DNA of 64,000 nt, taken from positions 62,001-126,000 of the forward strand of contig NZ_FZOT01000002.1 in assembly GCF_900188095.1 (NCBI RefSeq), read 5' to 3'. The position numbers were made by a program, and so were the translations under genes. Below, piece after piece: positions 10,746 through 18,757 of the stretch; position 1 is the stretch's first letter, and each line of letters begins with the position of its first letter. The notes under the pieces were generated by a model that worked only from the letters and a program-made list of their open reading frames with translations, was not told the DNA's origin and made no database searches. The stretch is from Noviherbaspirillum humi. GTDB lineage: Bacteria; Pseudomonadota; Gammaproteobacteria; Burkholderiales; Burkholderiaceae_D.

Positions 10746-11042
10746 ATGAAAAAGACCCTCCTGATCGCTTCCCTGCTGGCTGTTGCTCTGGCTGCTTGCG
10801 GCAAAAAAGAAGAAGCCGCTGCTCCGGCCGCTTCCACCGCAACCCCGGCTGCTTCCGCACCGGCCGAAGCTTCCGCACCGGCTGCTGCCGCTGCTCCGGC
10901 TGCCTCCGCTCCGGCTGACGCTGCTGCTTCCTCCGCTGCTCCCGCTGCTGCTGCTCCGGCCGCTTCCGCTCCGGCTGCTGACGCTGCCGCTGCTCCGGCT
11001 GCTTCCGCTCCGGCCGCCGCTGCTCCGGCTGCTTCGAAGTAA
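10746..11042 (+). CDS. Ala/Pro-rich small lipoprotein
   Basis: 98 residues. A lipoprotein signal peptide (MKKTLLIASLLAVALAAC) has a clear lipobox LAAC, so C18 should be lipidated. After GKKEE the whole mature part is low complexity, built from repeated AAPAASAPA units with only Ala, Pro, Ser, Thr, Asp, Glu and the final Lys. At DNA level it is a degenerate repeat of GCT/GCC-CCG/CCT blocks. GGAAAAACC precedes the ATG and a strong terminator follows, so it is a single-gene unit. It could be a cell-wall-spanning tether; no enzymatic function is expected. Confidence 0.88.
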   Translation: MKKTLLIASLLAVALAACGKKEEAAAPAASTATPAASAPAEASAPAAAAAPAASAPADAAASSAAPAAAAPAASAPAADAAAAPAASAPAAAAPAASK

Positions 11043-11060
11043 TTCAGGACGCTTGATTCA

Positions 11061-11088
11061 AAAGCCGGCCTTCGGGCCGGCTTTTTTT
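11061..11088 (+). terminator. Strong intrinsic terminator
   Basis: AAAGCCGGCC (11061-11070), loop TTCG, GGCCGGCTTT (11075-11084), then a T-run to 11088. It has a perfect 10-bp stem and a stable UUCG tetraloop. It ends the Ala-rich lipoprotein transcript. Confidence 0.93.
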
Positions 11089-11126
11089 ATGGCAGTACAA
11101 TCCTCGACAACTTCAAAGGAGACAAC

Positions 11127-11480
11127 ATGGGCGTCACCATCTATCACAATCCGAATTGCAGCACCTCCCGCAAAACCTTGGAGGCTATCCGCGAGGCTGG
11201 CGTCGAGCCGCAGGTGGTCGAGTATCTGAAGACACCGCCAGACCGGGAAACCCTGCGCAAGATGATCGCCGAAGCCGGCTTGACGGTTCGCGAAGCAGCC
11301 CGCGACAAGGAGGCCCTTTTCCGTACCCTGGGCCTGGACAATCCTGCCGTCGGCGACGAGCAGCTGCTCGATGCGATGATGGCCCATCCCATCCTCATCA
11401 ACCGCCCGATCGTCGTCACCGAGAAAGGCACGCGCCTGTGCCGGCCGGCGGAAAAACTGTTCGAGGTGCTGCCGAAGTAA
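11127..11480 (+). CDS. arsC: Arsenate reductase, glutaredoxin-dependent ArsC
   Basis: Thioredoxin-fold enzyme that reduces arsenate to arsenite using glutathione/glutaredoxin. It has 117 residues. The catalytic Cys is C11 in HNPNCSTSRK. The three arginines that hold arsenate in E. coli ArsC (R60, R94, R107) are all present, offset by one, at R59, R93 (INRPIVVT) and R106 (GTRLCRP). AAAGGAG is upstream of the ATG. There is no arsR, arsB or acr3 nearby, so this is an orphan housekeeping-type arsC rather than part of a resistance operon. Confidence 0.93.
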   Translation: MGVTIYHNPNCSTSRKTLEAIREAGVEPQVVEYLKTPPDRETLRKMIAEAGLTVREAARDKEALFRTLGLDNPAVGDEQLLDAMMAHPILINRPIVVTEKGTRLCRPAEKLFEVLPK

Positions 11481-11541
11481 AGCAATGGGGAGGTAGATTC
11501 AGGCGAAAGCCTGAAGAAGCTGGATCGGCAGCGTGCCTGAA

Positions 11542-12345
11542 TCAGGCTTCGACGACCGCCAGTTCCGGATGGGCGAGTTCAACCCAGTCGAAGCCCTGCT
11601 CCTGGCAGGCAATCATCACCCGCGCCGGCAGATCGCCGATGGCTTCGCACAGGGATGCCCGCGCCAGTTCCGGCGTATTGTTCTGCTGGCTCAGGTGGGC
11701 GCCGATGACCATGCGCAGCCTGGACTTGTCGAGCGCGGAAAGAATTTCCGCCATGGTGCTGTTGGAAAGATGGCCGTAGGCGCCGCCGATGCGCTGCTTG
11801 AGCGAAGCGGGATAGCTGGACCCGGCGAGCATCTGCAGGTCATGATTGCACTCCACCATCAGGGCGTCGCAGCCGCCCAAGCGCTGAATCAGGTGAGTGG
11901 TCGCCTGGCCGGCATCGGTCAGCACCCCGAGGCGATAGCAGCCGTCGGTGGCGACGTACTGGATGGGTTCCCGGGCATCATGCGGGACGGTATAGGGCGC
12001 CATTTGCAGGCCGCCGACCTCGATCCGGTCGCCGTCGCGGCAAAAGCGCACGTCCACGCCGGATGAATCGGACCGCACCGCATGGAAGGTGCCGCGGCTG
12101 AGCCAGACCGGGATGCCGTAGCGGCGCGCCAGCTTGAAAACGCCGCCGACATGGTCCTTGTGCTCATGGGTGACGAAGATGCCGCTGAGCGCGTCGGGCT
12201 GCAAGCCCAGGCGCTGCAGCCGCCGCTCGGTCTCGCGCACCGCGAAACCGCAATCGAGCATGATGGTGGTGGAATGGGCAGCGTCGCTAGCGGAGATCAG
12301 CAAGGCATTGCCTTCGCTGCCGCTGCCCAGGCTGGCAAACTTCAA
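11542..12345 (-). CDS. MBL-fold metallohydrolase (WalJ/YycJ-like)
   Basis: 267 residues of metallo-beta-lactamase fold. The signature THEHKDHVGG supplies H60, H62, D64 and H65, and SLGSGSEGNALLI at the start is typical of the YycJ/RomA-like branch. Downstream ligands VPHDA, GVLTDAG and MVECNHD complete a two-metal site. The substrate is unknown; relatives are suspected nucleases or phosphodiesterases. It is the last gene of the dapA-bamC-mbl run, 9 bp after bamC, an order widely shared in Burkholderiales. Confidence 0.88.
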   Translation of the reverse strand: MKFASLGSGSEGNALLISASDAAHSTTIMLDCGFAVRETERRLQRLGLQPDALSGIFVTHEHKDHVGGVFKLARRYGIPVWLSRGTFHAVRSDSSGVDVRFCRDGDRIEVGGLQMAPYTVPHDAREPIQYVATDGCYRLGVLTDAGQATTHLIQRLGGCDALMVECNHDLQMLAGSSYPASLKQRIGGAYGHLSNSTMAEILSALDKSRLRMVIGAHLSQQNNTPELARASLCEAIGDLPARVMIACQEQGFDWVELAHPELAVVEA

Positions 12346-12354
12346 GGGAAGACT

Positions 12355-13566
12355 TTATTTCAGCTGTTCGTTCAGGAGAGACAGGATGCGTTCGGCAGTC
12401 TGCGAGTTGTCCGGTCCGCCTTCCGCATTCAGCACGCCGACGCGGGTGACGCTGCCGGCTTCCTTGACGGCGACCTGGTAACGCTGTGCGGACTTGGCCT
12501 TGTCATCCGAACCGAAGGAGAACAAACGCGAGAGCAAGCCTTTTTCGGAGGCCGCCTTGGTCTGCGCCTCGGCGTTCGGGTCCACGTATCGCACGTAGTA
12601 CAAGCCCTTGCTGCGGTCGCGGTCTTCCACCGTGAAGCCGACGCGGTCCAGTGCCAGGCCCACCCGGCGCCAGGCGCGATCGAAGCCCTCGTTCACCTCC
12701 ACGACGCCGCCAGTGCTCGCCTTGACCAATTGGGCCTTGGCGGGCTGGGCCGGCGCATTCACCACGGTTGCCTTGGCGCGATTGGTGTCTTCGCCGAGCC
12801 GGACCATCAGCCGCGACAGGAACTCGGCTTCGAGTTCGGGATCGGCCGGGCGCGGCGTCCAGGTAGTGCTGTCTTTCTGACTGTTGATGACTTCCAGCGC
12901 ACCGCGGTGGCTGATGTAGATCTCGGCGCCGCCATCCGGCGTGCGCTCGAAGCGGGTGCGGAACTTGTCGCGTTCACCGGTGGAGTACAGCGAATCCAGC
13001 GCCTTGCCAAGTGTGCGGCGCAGGAAGTCTTGCGGAATCTTCGCGCGGTTCTCGGCCCAGTCGGTTTCCATGATGCCGGTCTGCTGCGACTCGGAATTGA
13101 TCAGGAAGCCGGAATCCTGCCAGAACTCCTTGACCTGCTCCCACAGCACCTCCGGCGACTGTTTCACCACCAGCCAGCGCTGATTGCCGGCACGTTCGAT
13201 GCGCATGCCGTTGGCGGCACTGGCAGCATTCGTGGCATTCGGAGCACTGGCTGCACTGGCGGCACCGGCAACCGGCATGACTGCCGGTGCGACGGTCGCT
13301 GCCGGGCGCGTCACCTGCTGCTGGCTGTAGCTGGAAGCGGTCGCCGTGCCGCGTGCGGCTTCGGGGATCGAATAGCGGTTGTCGCGCTGCAGCTGGGTCA
13401 GGTCGGGCGGCACTTCCAGCGACGGCGTCTTGACGGTGCCGGCGCTCTTGTAATCGATCCGGTCCGGCTCAAGCATCGAGCCGATCGAACTGCAGCCTGC
13501 CAGGCCGGCGGCCAGCGCGAATGCGAGGCCACGCTGTGCCACGGTAGTTTTGGATTGCTTGGTCAT
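12355..13566 (-). CDS. bamC: Outer membrane assembly lipoprotein BamC
   Basis: Lipoprotein of the BAM complex that inserts beta-barrel proteins into the outer membrane. It has 403 residues, longer than E. coli BamC (344). The signal peptide ends in lipobox LAGC, so C25 is the lipidated residue. It is followed by the unstructured N-terminal segment with DYKSAGTVKTPSLEVPPDLT, which in E. coli wraps BamD, then two helix-grip domains. A low-complexity Ala/Asn stretch lies near residue 95-122. It follows dapA by 44 bp, as in E. coli (dapA-bamC). Confidence 0.92.
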   Translation of the reverse strand: MTKQSKTTVAQRGLAFALAAGLAGCSSIGSMLEPDRIDYKSAGTVKTPSLEVPPDLTQLQRDNRYSIPEAARGTATASSYSQQQVTRPAATVAPAVMPVAGAASAASAPNATNAASAANGMRIERAGNQRWLVVKQSPEVLWEQVKEFWQDSGFLINSESQQTGIMETDWAENRAKIPQDFLRRTLGKALDSLYSTGERDKFRTRFERTPDGGAEIYISHRGALEVINSQKDSTTWTPRPADPELEAEFLSRLMVRLGEDTNRAKATVVNAPAQPAKAQLVKASTGGVVEVNEGFDRAWRRVGLALDRVGFTVEDRDRSKGLYYVRYVDPNAEAQTKAASEKGLLSRLFSFGSDDKAKSAQRYQVAVKEAGSVTRVGVLNAEGGPDNSQTAERILSLLNEQLK

Positions 13567-13610
13567 CTTGAAGCCGGAGGAAAGTCAGTTGTAAGCCGGA
13601 AAACCGGCGC

Positions 13611-14489
13611 TTATTGTAATACGCCCGACTCGCGCATGGCGGCACGGACGGTCTGGTGGAAATCGTCTCCCAGGGGAGCGAGCGGCAGGCGCAGGCCATG
13701 CTGAATCAGGCCCATCTCCGCCATGGCCCATTTCACCGGAACCGGATTCGGCTCCACGAACAGCTTGTTATGCAGCGGCAGCAAGCGGTTGTTGATGGCG
13801 ACCGCTTCTTTCACCTGGCCAGCCATGGCGGCGAAGCAAAGCTCGTGCATGGCCCGCGGCGCGACGTTAGCGGTGACGGAGATGTTGCCCTTGGCGCCGC
13901 AGAACATCAGCGCCATCGCGGTCGGGTCGTCGCCGGAGTAGACGGCGAAGGTTTCCGGCGCCAGGCGGATCAGGTCGCTGCCGCGGGCAATGTTGCCGGT
14001 GGCGTCCTTGATGCCGACGATGCCCGGCACCTGCGCCAGGCGCAGCGCGGTGTCGTTGCTCATGTCGGCCACGGTGCGGCCGGGCACATTGTAGAGAATC
14101 ACCGGCAGGTCGACCGCTTCGGCGATCTGCCGGAAGTGGCGATACATGCCTTCCTGGGTGGGCCGGTTGTAGTAGGGGACGACCTGCAGCGAGGCATCGG
14201 CGCCGACGCTGCGGGCGTATTCGGTCAGCTCGATCGCTTCGGTGGTGGAATTGCCGCCGGTGCCGGCAATGACCGGAATGCGCTTGCCGACATGGTCGAC
14301 CGCCACCTTGATGAGTTCACAATGCTCCTCCACCGACACCGTCGGCGATTCACCGGTGGTGCCGACGATGACGATGCCATCGGTGCCCTCGGCGATATGC
14401 CAGTCGATCAGCTTGCGCAGGCCCGGCAGGTCCAGGCTGCCATCGGGATGCATCGGGGTGACGATTGCTACTATGCTGCCCTGAATCAT
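13611..14489 (-). CDS. dapA: 4-hydroxy-tetrahydrodipicolinate synthase
   Basis: Condenses pyruvate with aspartate semialdehyde, the first committed step to diaminopimelate and lysine. It has 292 residues forming a TIM barrel. K161 in GIKDATGN is the Schiff-base lysine. Y133 (ILYNVPGRT) and the Thr of VGTTGESPT complete the catalytic triad. The start is ATG 14489. No clear Shine-Dalgarno is visible; the preceding bases read CACCGACATC. Confidence 0.97.
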   Translation of the reverse strand: MIQGSIVAIVTPMHPDGSLDLPGLRKLIDWHIAEGTDGIVIVGTTGESPTVSVEEHCELIKVAVDHVGKRIPVIAGTGGNSTTEAIELTEYARSVGADASLQVVPYYNRPTQEGMYRHFRQIAEAVDLPVILYNVPGRTVADMSNDTALRLAQVPGIVGIKDATGNIARGSDLIRLAPETFAVYSGDDPTAMALMFCGAKGNISVTANVAPRAMHELCFAAMAGQVKEAVAINNRLLPLHNKLFVEPNPVPVKWAMAEMGLIQHGLRLPLAPLGDDFHQTVRAAMRESGVLQ

Positions 14490-14594
14490 GATGTCGGTGC
14501 GAAAGGAATAAAACGTGGATTGTAGCGGATAGCCTGCCGGTGTGACACAGCAAGGGAACCAAATCCCTGCCGTGCAGCGTCCGGGAAATCGGGC

Positions 14595-15173
14595 TTATCC
14601 AAGGGGATAGGCCGCCAGTGCGGCGCCATCGCGGCGAACCGCGCAGAGGCGCTGAATCATGGCCGGTTTCGGTTGCCGTACATGGCCATCCTCAAATGCC
14701 AGCGTATGTATGGCCGCGCCGCCATGCAGGCGGCAGATGTCGAGCAGTTCGCCCGGCCGCAGCAGGAAGGCCGGGTTGGACGGCTTGCCGAATCGCTCAT
14801 TGCCGAGGGCAAAAGTTTCATACACCAGGACGCCGCCCGGCGCCAGGCTGCGCAACAAATGCGGCATCAGCGGCCGGTGCAGGTAATTGGTGACGACGAT
14901 GCCGGCGAACCGGGCTTCCTCGAAAGGCCAGCCGTCGCGCTCGCCGCCTTGCTCCAGGTCCGCCTGCAGCACGGTGATGCCTTCGCCGGCGCTCGCCGCC
15001 AGCGCGGCGGGATCGCGGTCCACCGCCAGAACCGCATGGCCGAGGCTGGCCAGCAGACGCGCATGGCGGCCGCCGCCGCAGGCGAGATCCAGCACCTCGC
15101 CAGGCGGAATCAGCGGCGCGAAACGCCGCACCCATGGGGAAGGCTGGTCCTGGATGAGATGGACGTCGCTCAT
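14595..15173 (-). CDS. Class I SAM-dependent methyltransferase
   Basis: 192 residues. VLDLACGGGRHARLLAS (27-43) is the glycine-rich SAM motif I. AVLAVDRDPAAL is motif II with the acidic ribose ligand. Later segments (VVTNYLHRPLMPHLLRSLAPGGVLVYETFALGNERFG) fit the TehB/UbiE-like fold. It starts 5 bp after the trpS stop, so the two are translationally adjacent. The substrate cannot be told from the sequence. Confidence 0.85.
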   Translation of the reverse strand: MSDVHLIQDQPSPWVRRFAPLIPPGEVLDLACGGGRHARLLASLGHAVLAVDRDPAALAASAGEGITVLQADLEQGGERDGWPFEEARFAGIVVTNYLHRPLMPHLLRSLAPGGVLVYETFALGNERFGKPSNPAFLLRPGELLDICRLHGGAAIHTLAFEDGHVRQPKPAMIQRLCAVRRDGAALAAYPLG

Positions 15174-15178
15174 GCGGC

Positions 15179-16381
15179 TCAGCGGTAGGACAGGCCCATT
15201 GCGTCGCGCACTTCGCGCATGGTTTCCTGCGCCAGTGCCCGGGCCTTGTCGCAGCCGGCGAAAACGATGTCGCGCACCAGCTTCGGATTGTCAATGTACT
15301 GCTGGGCGCGTTCGCGCATCGGCTCCTGTTCCTTCAGGATGCCATCCAGCACCGGCTGCTTGCATTCGAGGCAGCCGATGCCGGCGGAGCGGCAGCCTTG
15401 CTGCACCCACTGCTTCGTCGGCTCATCCGAATAGACCTTGTGCAGCTGCCAGACCGGGCATTTTTCCGGATCGCCCGCATCGGTGCGGCGCACCCGCGCC
15501 GGGTCGGTCGGCATGGTGCGAACCTTCTTGATCACCGAATCCCGGTCTTCGCGCAGCGCGATCGTATTGCCGTAGCTTTTCGACATCTTGCCGCCGTCGA
15601 GGCCGGGCAGCCTGGATGCCTCGGTCAGCCGCACCTGCGGCTCGGTCAGGATCATCTTGCGCTTGCCTTCGAGGTAACCCTGCAGGCGCTCGCGGTCGGC
15701 GGCGGACAGGCTCTGCGAGCCGGCGAGGATGGCCCTGCCCTGCTCCAGCGCCTCATGGCTGCCCTGCTCCAGGTAGGCGGTGCGAAATTCGGTGAACTGC
15801 TTGCCCTGCTTGCCGGCCAGCTTCTTCACCGCTTCCAGCGCCTTTTCCTCGAAGCCCTTTTCCTTGCCGTAGAGATGATTGAAGCGGCGTCCGATCTCGC
15901 GCATCATCTCGATATGCGGAATCTGGTCCTCGCCCACCGGCACCAGGGTGGCGCGGTAGATCAGCACATCGGCCGCCTGCAGCAGCGGATAGCCGAGGAA
16001 GCCATAGGTGGCGAGATCGCGGTCGGCCAGCTTCTCCTGCTGGTCCTTGTAGGTCGGGACCCGCTCCAGCCAACCCAGCGGCGTCACCATCGACAGCAGC
16101 AGATGCAGCTCGGCATGCTCCGGCACCCGGGACTGGATGAACAGGGTGGCCTTCTCGGGATCGACGCCGGCGGCGAGCCAATCGATCACCATTTCCCAGG
16201 TGCTGCTTTCGATGATGCTCGGATCGTCATAGTGCGTCGTCAGCGCATGCCAGTCGGCGACGAAGAACAGGCAGGGCAATTCCGACTGCATCTTCACCCA
16301 GTTCTTGAGCGCGCCGTGGTAATGGCCGAGATGAAGTGCGCCGGTCGGACGCATGCCGGATACAACGAGATCTGATTGCAT
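15179..16381 (-). CDS. trpS: Tryptophanyl-tRNA synthetase with a four-Cys cluster motif
   Basis: Charges tRNA-Trp. It has 400 residues, against about 334 in E. coli. The class I signatures are GALHLGHYHGAL (HIGH-type, 14-25) and KMSKS (265-269). The additional C-terminal segment carries C308-x21-C330-x6-C337-x2-C340. This is almost the same spacing as the [4Fe-4S] site of Thermotoga maritima TrpRS (C-x22-C-x6-C-x2-C). Cluster binding is an inference from that match. The gene is sandwiched in a tight minus-strand run, 6 bp after the peptidase and 5 bp before the methyltransferase. Confidence 0.96.
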   Translation of the reverse strand: MQSDLVVSGMRPTGALHLGHYHGALKNWVKMQSELPCLFFVADWHALTTHYDDPSIIESSTWEMVIDWLAAGVDPEKATLFIQSRVPEHAELHLLLSMVTPLGWLERVPTYKDQQEKLADRDLATYGFLGYPLLQAADVLIYRATLVPVGEDQIPHIEMMREIGRRFNHLYGKEKGFEEKALEAVKKLAGKQGKQFTEFRTAYLEQGSHEALEQGRAILAGSQSLSAADRERLQGYLEGKRKMILTEPQVRLTEASRLPGLDGGKMSKSYGNTIALREDRDSVIKKVRTMPTDPARVRRTDAGDPEKCPVWQLHKVYSDEPTKQWVQQGCRSAGIGCLECKQPVLDGILKEQEPMRERAQQYIDNPKLVRDIVFAGCDKARALAQETMREVRDAMGLSYR

Positions 16382-16387
16382 AAAAGG

Positions 16388-17047
16388 TCAGCGGAAGAGG
16401 AAGTTCAGGGGCGAAACGAGAAGCGAGAGCGCCGACTGGGCGGCCAGCATCACCGGCATCATCCAGAACGACAGCACGTTGAGCATCACCAGGCCCATGA
16501 CGATGAAAAAGCCATAAGGCTCGATCTGCGCGAACTTGTAGGCGGCGCGGTTCGGCAGCAGGCTGGTGAGAATGCGGCCGCCGTCGAGCGGCGGCACCGG
16601 AAAGAGGTTGAAAGCGAACATCACCAGGTTCGACAGGATGCCGGCGCGCGCCATCCCGGTGAGGAAGGGTTCATTGACATTCGTGGCCGACAGCGTGATG
16701 GCGAACACCATCCACAGCAGCGCCTGGAAGAAGTTCATCGCCGGGCCGGCCAGAGCAACCCAGGCCATGTCCCGCTTCGGGTTGCGCAGGTTGCGCCACT
16801 CCACCGGCACCGGCTTGGCATAGCCGAACAGGAAGGCGCCGCTGGTGGCGACGTAGAGGATGAGCGGGATGACGATGGTGCCGAAGGGGTCGATATGCCG
16901 CATCGGGTTCAAGCTCATGCGGCCTTGCACATAGGCGGTGGCATCGCCGAAATACTTGGCGGCGTAGGCGTGGGCCGCCTCGTGCAGCGTGATGGCGAAG
17001 ATCACGGGCAAGGCGTAGACGGCGATCGTCTGGATGATTTCATTCAT
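16388..17047 (-). CDS. Site-2 protease family membrane metallopeptidase (M50)
   Basis: 219 residues, largely hydrophobic, with about five or six membrane segments. The zinc-binding HEAAH (22-26) sits in the first helix, and the distal ligand motif NLFPVPPLDGGRIL is present, so the peptidase is probably active. There are no PDZ or CBS domains, making this the compact rhomboid-sized branch. Substrates are unknown. It is placed between the YciO-family gene and trpS on the same strand, a conserved Burkholderiales arrangement. Confidence 0.9.
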   Translation of the reverse strand: MNEIIQTIAVYALPVIFAITLHEAAHAYAAKYFGDATAYVQGRMSLNPMRHIDPFGTIVIPLILYVATSGAFLFGYAKPVPVEWRNLRNPKRDMAWVALAGPAMNFFQALLWMVFAITLSATNVNEPFLTGMARAGILSNLVMFAFNLFPVPPLDGGRILTSLLPNRAAYKFAQIEPYGFFIVMGLVMLNVLSFWMMPVMLAAQSALSLLVSPLNFLFR

Positions 17048-17108
17048 GGGCGCATTCTATCAGAGCGCAATCGCGAGCCATGCCGGCTTGCAGGGTGAAA
17101 GCAAGGGG

Positions 17109-17732
17109 TTACAGGCCGAAGATGGCGGCGTCTCCCCTGCCCTGACGCAGCAGCTCCGGCTCGTCGCCGGTGAGGTCGATCACTGTGGTCGGCTCCAGGC
17201 TGCAGGCGCCGCCGTCGATGATGAGCTCGATCTGCCGCTCCAGCCGGTCGCGGATCTGGTCGGCGTCGGTGAGCGGATCCTCCTCGTCGGGGAGGATCAG
17301 GGTGGTGCCGATCAGCGGCTGGCCGAGTTCCTGCAGCAGCGCCTGGGCGACGGCATTTTCCGGCACGCGCAGGCCGATGGTCTTGCGCGAGGGATGGCTG
17401 AGGCGGCGCGGCACTTCCTTGGTCGCTTCCAGGATGAAGGTATAGGGACCGGGCGTGGCCGACTTGAGCATGCGGTACTGGCGGTTGTCGACTCGGGCGT
17501 ACTGGGCGATCTCGCTCAGGTCGCGGCACAGCAGGGTCAGGTGGTGCTTGTCGTCGACCTGGCGGATGCGGCGCAGGCGCTCCACCGCGTTCTTGTCGTC
17601 GAGGTGGCAAACCAGCGCATAGCAGGAGTCGGTGGGCAGGGCCACGATGCCGCCGCCGTGGACGATCTGGGCGGCCTGCTTGATGAGGCGAGCCTGGGGG
17701 TTGTCGGGATGGATCTGGAAAAATTGGCTCAT
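17109..17732 (-). CDS. YciO-family (Sua5/YrdC-like) threonylcarbamoyl-AMP synthase homologue
   Basis: 207 residues of the YrdC fold: GGIVALPTDSCYALVCHLDD near the start, RLRRIRQVDDKHHLTLLCRDL, TPGPYTFILEAT and TIGLRVPEN. The sequence groups with YciO rather than TsaC/Sua5, whose role in t6A synthesis is established; YciO function is unsettled. The ATG at 17732 has no Shine-Dalgarno sequence. It sits 10 bases after the foot of a long GC-rich hairpin that ends htpX. Confidence 0.88.
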   Translation of the reverse strand: MSQFFQIHPDNPQARLIKQAAQIVHGGGIVALPTDSCYALVCHLDDKNAVERLRRIRQVDDKHHLTLLCRDLSEIAQYARVDNRQYRMLKSATPGPYTFILEATKEVPRRLSHPSRKTIGLRVPENAVAQALLQELGQPLIGTTLILPDEEDPLTDADQIRDRLERQIELIIDGGACSLEPTTVIDLTGDEPELLRQGRGDAAIFGL

Positions 17733-17742
17733 GAAAAGAAAA

Positions 17743-17772
17743 GCGGCGGCGGTTCCTGTGAACCGCCGCCGC
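17743..17772 (-). terminator. 13-bp hairpin terminator after htpX
   Basis: GCGGCGGCGGTTC (17743-17755), a 4-base loop and GAACCGCCGCCGC (17760-17772) form a perfect stem. On the minus strand it is followed by TTTTCTTTT and then directly by the YciO-family ATG. Confidence 0.85.
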
Positions 17773-17783
17773 CGAAACAGGGT

Positions 17784-18665
17784 TTAGTGGGCGCCGCGCA
17801 ATGCAGCGATGCGCTCCTCGATCGGCGGGTGGGTCGAGAACAGCGCCGCGAAGCCGGACTGGCCGCCGTTGATGCCGAAGGAGCGGAAATTCTGCGGCAT
17901 GCTTTCCGGAGCCGCCAGTCCGCCAAGGCGGGCCAGCGCCTTCACCATCGGCTGCGGCGTGCCGAGCAGCCTGGCGGAACCGGCGTCGGCACGGAATTCG
18001 CGGTAGCGGGAGAACCAGGCAACGATGATGGATGCCAGGATGCCGAACAGGATCTCGCAGACGAAGACGGTGATCATGTAGCCGAAGCCGGGACCGCGGT
18101 CATCGTTGTTGCGAAACACGGTCTTGTCGATGAGGTAGCCGACCACCCGTGCCAGGAAGATGACGAAGGTGTTGACCACGCCCTGGATCAGGGTGAGCGT
18201 CACCATGTCGCCGTTGGCGACGTGGGCGATCTCGTGGCCGAGCACCGCTTCCACCTCATCCTTGGTCATGCTCTCCAGCAGGCCGGTCGACACGGCGACC
18301 AGGGCCGAGTTCTTGAAAGCGCCGGTGGCGAAGGCATTCGGCTCGCCATCGTAGACGGCCACTTCAGGCATGGCAATGCCGGCGCGATCGGCGAGGCGGC
18401 GCACGGTATCCACCAGCCACAGTTCGGTGGATGAGGACGGCGCATCGATCACGCGCGCGCCGGTGGACCATTTCGCCATGGTCTTGCTCATCAACAGTGA
18501 AATGATGGAGCCGGTGAAGCCGACCACCAGCGAATACACCATCAGGGTGCTCAGATTCAGCCCGTTGGCCGTCAGGTAGCGGTTAACGCCGAGCAAGGAC
18601 AGCACGACCGACAGCACCACCATGACAGCGAGGTTGGTCAGGATGAACAGGAAAATTCGTTTCAT
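17784..18665 (-). CDS. htpX: Membrane zinc protease HtpX
   Basis: M48 metallopeptidase of the inner membrane that degrades misfolded membrane proteins alongside FtsH. It has 293 residues. Two N-terminal membrane helices (4-25 and about 33-55) precede the catalytic domain with [10 protein letters not shown] near residue 140. Two further hydrophobic segments and the distal [12 protein letters not shown] ligand motif follow. Stress induction (CpxR-type in E. coli) is known for the family; no such site is recognisable here. Its hairpin terminator separates it from the next gene. Confidence 0.95.
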   Translation of the reverse strand: MKRIFLFILTNLAVMVVLSVVLSLLGVNRYLTANGLNLSTLMVYSLVVGFTGSIISLLMSKTMAKWSTGARVIDAPSSSTELWLVDTVRRLADRAGIAMPEVAVYDGEPNAFATGAFKNSALVAVSTGLLESMTKDEVEAVLGHEIAHVANGDMVTLTLIQGVVNTFVIFLARVVGYLIDKTVFRNNDDRGPGFGYMITVFVCEILFGILASIIVAWFSRYREFRADAGSARLLGTPQPMVKALARLGGLAAPESMPQNFRSFGINGGQSGFAALFSTHPPIEERIAALRGAH

Positions 18666-18757
18666 GCGGAGGTCTCCTTTTTAGGTGCGCCTCTAAGATA
18701 TGGTTCTTTCAAGAAAATTCAAGGGTAATGCGACAGCCTGCGCCGATGGCTGGCATG

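Noticed and set aside
10746-11042. CRISPR-like or tandem DNA repeat
   Set aside because: The repetition is codon-level low complexity inside a lipoprotein gene; units are degenerate and without spacers.
11127-11480. Arsenic resistance operon
   Set aside because: Only arsC is present; no arsR, arsB, acr3 or arsH in the flanks.
12082-13704. 540-codon plus-strand open frame opposite bamC
   Set aside because: Antisense shadow of bamC and the neighbouring genes; no motif or start signal.
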